A DNA stretch of 64,000 nt from Lachnospiraceae bacterium (GTDB taxonomy: Bacteria > Bacillota > Clostridia > Lachnospirales > Lachnospiraceae). The DNA is taken from positions 124,001 through 188,000 of the forward strand of contig JAGASK010000052.1 in NCBI GenBank assembly GCA_017621815.1. Direction: 5' to 3'. The position numbers were made by a program, and so were the translations under genes. Position 1 is the stretch's first letter. Every line of letters starts with the position of its first letter. Under the pieces are notes generated by a model. The model saw only the letters and a list, made by a program, of their open reading frames with translations, did no database searches and had not been told where the DNA came from. Below, piece by piece: positions 63,149 to 64,000 of this stretch.

Positions 63149-63163
63149 AACATCGTCAATCAA

Positions 63164-63925
63164 TTATTGTTCAATCAGCTCTTTTGCCATACCGAACAGT
63201 TCTTCCGCCGGCGTAGCCTCACGGATATTCATAATACTGTATTTGACACCGTCCTGATACCATATAACATAGGAATGCTGATTTACTGAAATTTCATCTG
63301 CGCCTTCTGAAATATAATAGTCACTGCGCTTCAAATTCTCCTCATCCTCCGGCGTCAGCTCATATCCGGCAGGTACATTTTTGTAAGTATCTACATAATA
63401 CCTGACTTCAACCCCGTTAATTCCCATTGTTTTGTCTGCCGGCCTTTTATTCTCTTCATGGGCGTGAAAAGCCTCCATTGCATAGAAATACAAATTACTT
63501 TCTCCTGCTTTTGAATAACTGATGTCAATTTGTTTATATGTCTCTACAATATTTCCGTTTTCATCCAGCGCCTTTGTGTCATCCACGCACATATCAGAAA
63601 AGACATAACCGTTTTGAAAGCTTTCCATAGCCTTTATGCGGAAACCTGCGCTTGATTCTGCCGCTGACAGCTGTGCCAGGCTGCTAAATTCCTTATGATA
63701 AAAACCACTGACCAGTAAAGCTATCCTGCCCGAGGACGCCACACCAACCGTTCCGATTAAAAGACAGCATGCTGCCGCTAAAATTGCCGCTCTTTTTACG
63801 TTTAAAAATCTCTTTTTCATTTTCTTTTCCTCCATTTGCCTCTTTAAATTCCTATTCAAATTCTCATCAGGAACATCCGGAGCAAGGGTCTGCCGCAAAA
63901 TCTGTTCTACTCTTTCATCTGTCAT
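63164..63925 (-). CDS. Anti-sigma-factor-like membrane protein (DUF4179 type)
   Basis: A 253-residue protein. A short cytoplasmic N-terminal part with an acidic/basic pattern (about 1-40) is followed by one membrane helix (about 45-65) and an extracytoplasmic domain of about 180 residues. It lies directly behind a sigma factor gene with overlap, the usual anti-sigma position. The ATG at 63925 is preferred (GGAGG nine bases ahead) over one two codons upstream. Stress sensed unknown. Confidence 0.75.
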   Translation of the reverse strand: MTDERVEQILRQTLAPDVPDENLNRNLKRQMEEKKMKKRFLNVKRAAILAAACCLLIGTVGVASSGRIALLVSGFYHKEFSSLAQLSAAESSAGFRIKAMESFQNGYVFSDMCVDDTKALDENGNIVETYKQIDISYSKAGESNLYFYAMEAFHAHEENKRPADKTMGINGVEVRYYVDTYKNVPAGYELTPEDEENLKRSDYYISEGADEISVNQHSYVIWYQDGVKYSIMNIREATPAEELFGMAKELIEQ

Positions 63926-64000
63926 ATCCATTGGCCTCCAATTTTTCCTTAATTATTGTTCTTGCTTTATGCAGCCGGCTTTTTACAGTTCCCTCCGGCA
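63915..64000 (-). CDS. ECF-type sigma factor, C-terminal end (cut by window edge)
   Basis: Only 27 residues are visible: PEGTVKSRLHKARTIIKEKL then EANGYDR and stop. The PEGTVKSRLHKAR segment is the recognition helix end of sigma region 4. The stop overlaps the anti-sigma start by 11 bases, so the two are coupled. Confidence 0.75.
   Translation of the reverse strand, partial: PEGTVKSRLHKARTIIKEKLEANGYDR

Overview
The window looks like chromosomal DNA of a low-to-mid GC, strictly anaerobic Gram-positive of the class Clostridia, most likely a Lachnospiraceae-type gut anaerobe. This is inferred from strong AGGAGG-type ribosome sites, the class III (anaerobic) ribonucleotide reductase pair NrdD/NrdG, MATE and YtrA-type modules, a CotH-kinase protein, DUF6020 and DUF2971 proteins and overall protein style. 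No taxonomic marker gene such as rRNA is present, so genus is not claimed.

Region 1 (about 1-31.6 kb, all minus strand) is a very long surface-glycan locus. Transcription runs from a PglK-like ABC flippase (31.6 kb) through an acyltransferase, two polytopic GT-C-like membrane proteins, a WecE-type sugar aminotransferase, a GNAT acetyltransferase, an undecaprenyl-phosphate GT2 and a DUF6020 membrane protein. It continues through an O-antigen ligase/polymerase (Wzy_C), a PglF-type dehydratase, a PglE-type aminotransferase, a PglC/EpsL-type initiating phosphoglycosyl transferase, a PLP enzyme and an ATP-grasp ligase. It ends with five GT4 glycosyltransferases, a UDP-GlcNAc epimerase plus UDP-GalNAc dehydrogenase pair (UDP-GalNAcA supply), a DUF2334 deacetylase-like protein and two AsnB-type amidotransferases, the last cut by the window edge. 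Many genes overlap by 1-13 bases. Internal promoters are visible near 4.93, 20.38 and 31.64 kb. A 178-bp fold-back element with flanking direct repeats sits near 7.5 kb.

Region 2 (31.7-43.8 kb) holds a corrinoid adenosyltransferase with a MetH-reactivation-like protein, a secreted CotH kinase and a sialyltransferase-like protein. Diverging from these is a pseudaminic-type nonulosonate cluster (PseF, a LysA-like PLP decarboxylase, PseI, PseG). An XRE regulator plus DUF3800 protein is wedged inside that cluster, with a perfect 22-bp palindrome lying in overlapping divergent promoters. A polytopic hypothetical protein and a convergent ATP-grasp protein close the region.

Region 3 (43.9-54.6 kb) has a tRNA-Ser(CGA) with promoter and terminator, a small pair of membrane proteins, and a decayed PD-(D/E)XK nuclease-family gene coupled to a NUDIX hydrolase. 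It also has a DUF2971 protein, a lipoprotein, and a GH20 hexosaminidase with a complete sugar ABC transporter (binding protein, two permeases, ATPase) for amino-sugar oligosaccharide use.

Region 4 (54.6-64 kb) has nrdG-nrdD, a Crp/Fnr-family regulator, a GntR(YtrA)-ABC transporter operon with a palindromic operator on its promoter, two tandem MATE exporters, and an anti-sigma-like membrane protein behind a sigma factor cut by the right edge.

Taken together, regions 1 and 2 could build a lipid-linked glycan carrying uronic acid (possibly amidated), 4-amino-6-deoxy sugars and a nonulosonic acid, flip it with an ABC flippase, and ligate or polymerise it outside the cell. Substrates are inferred from families, not shown.
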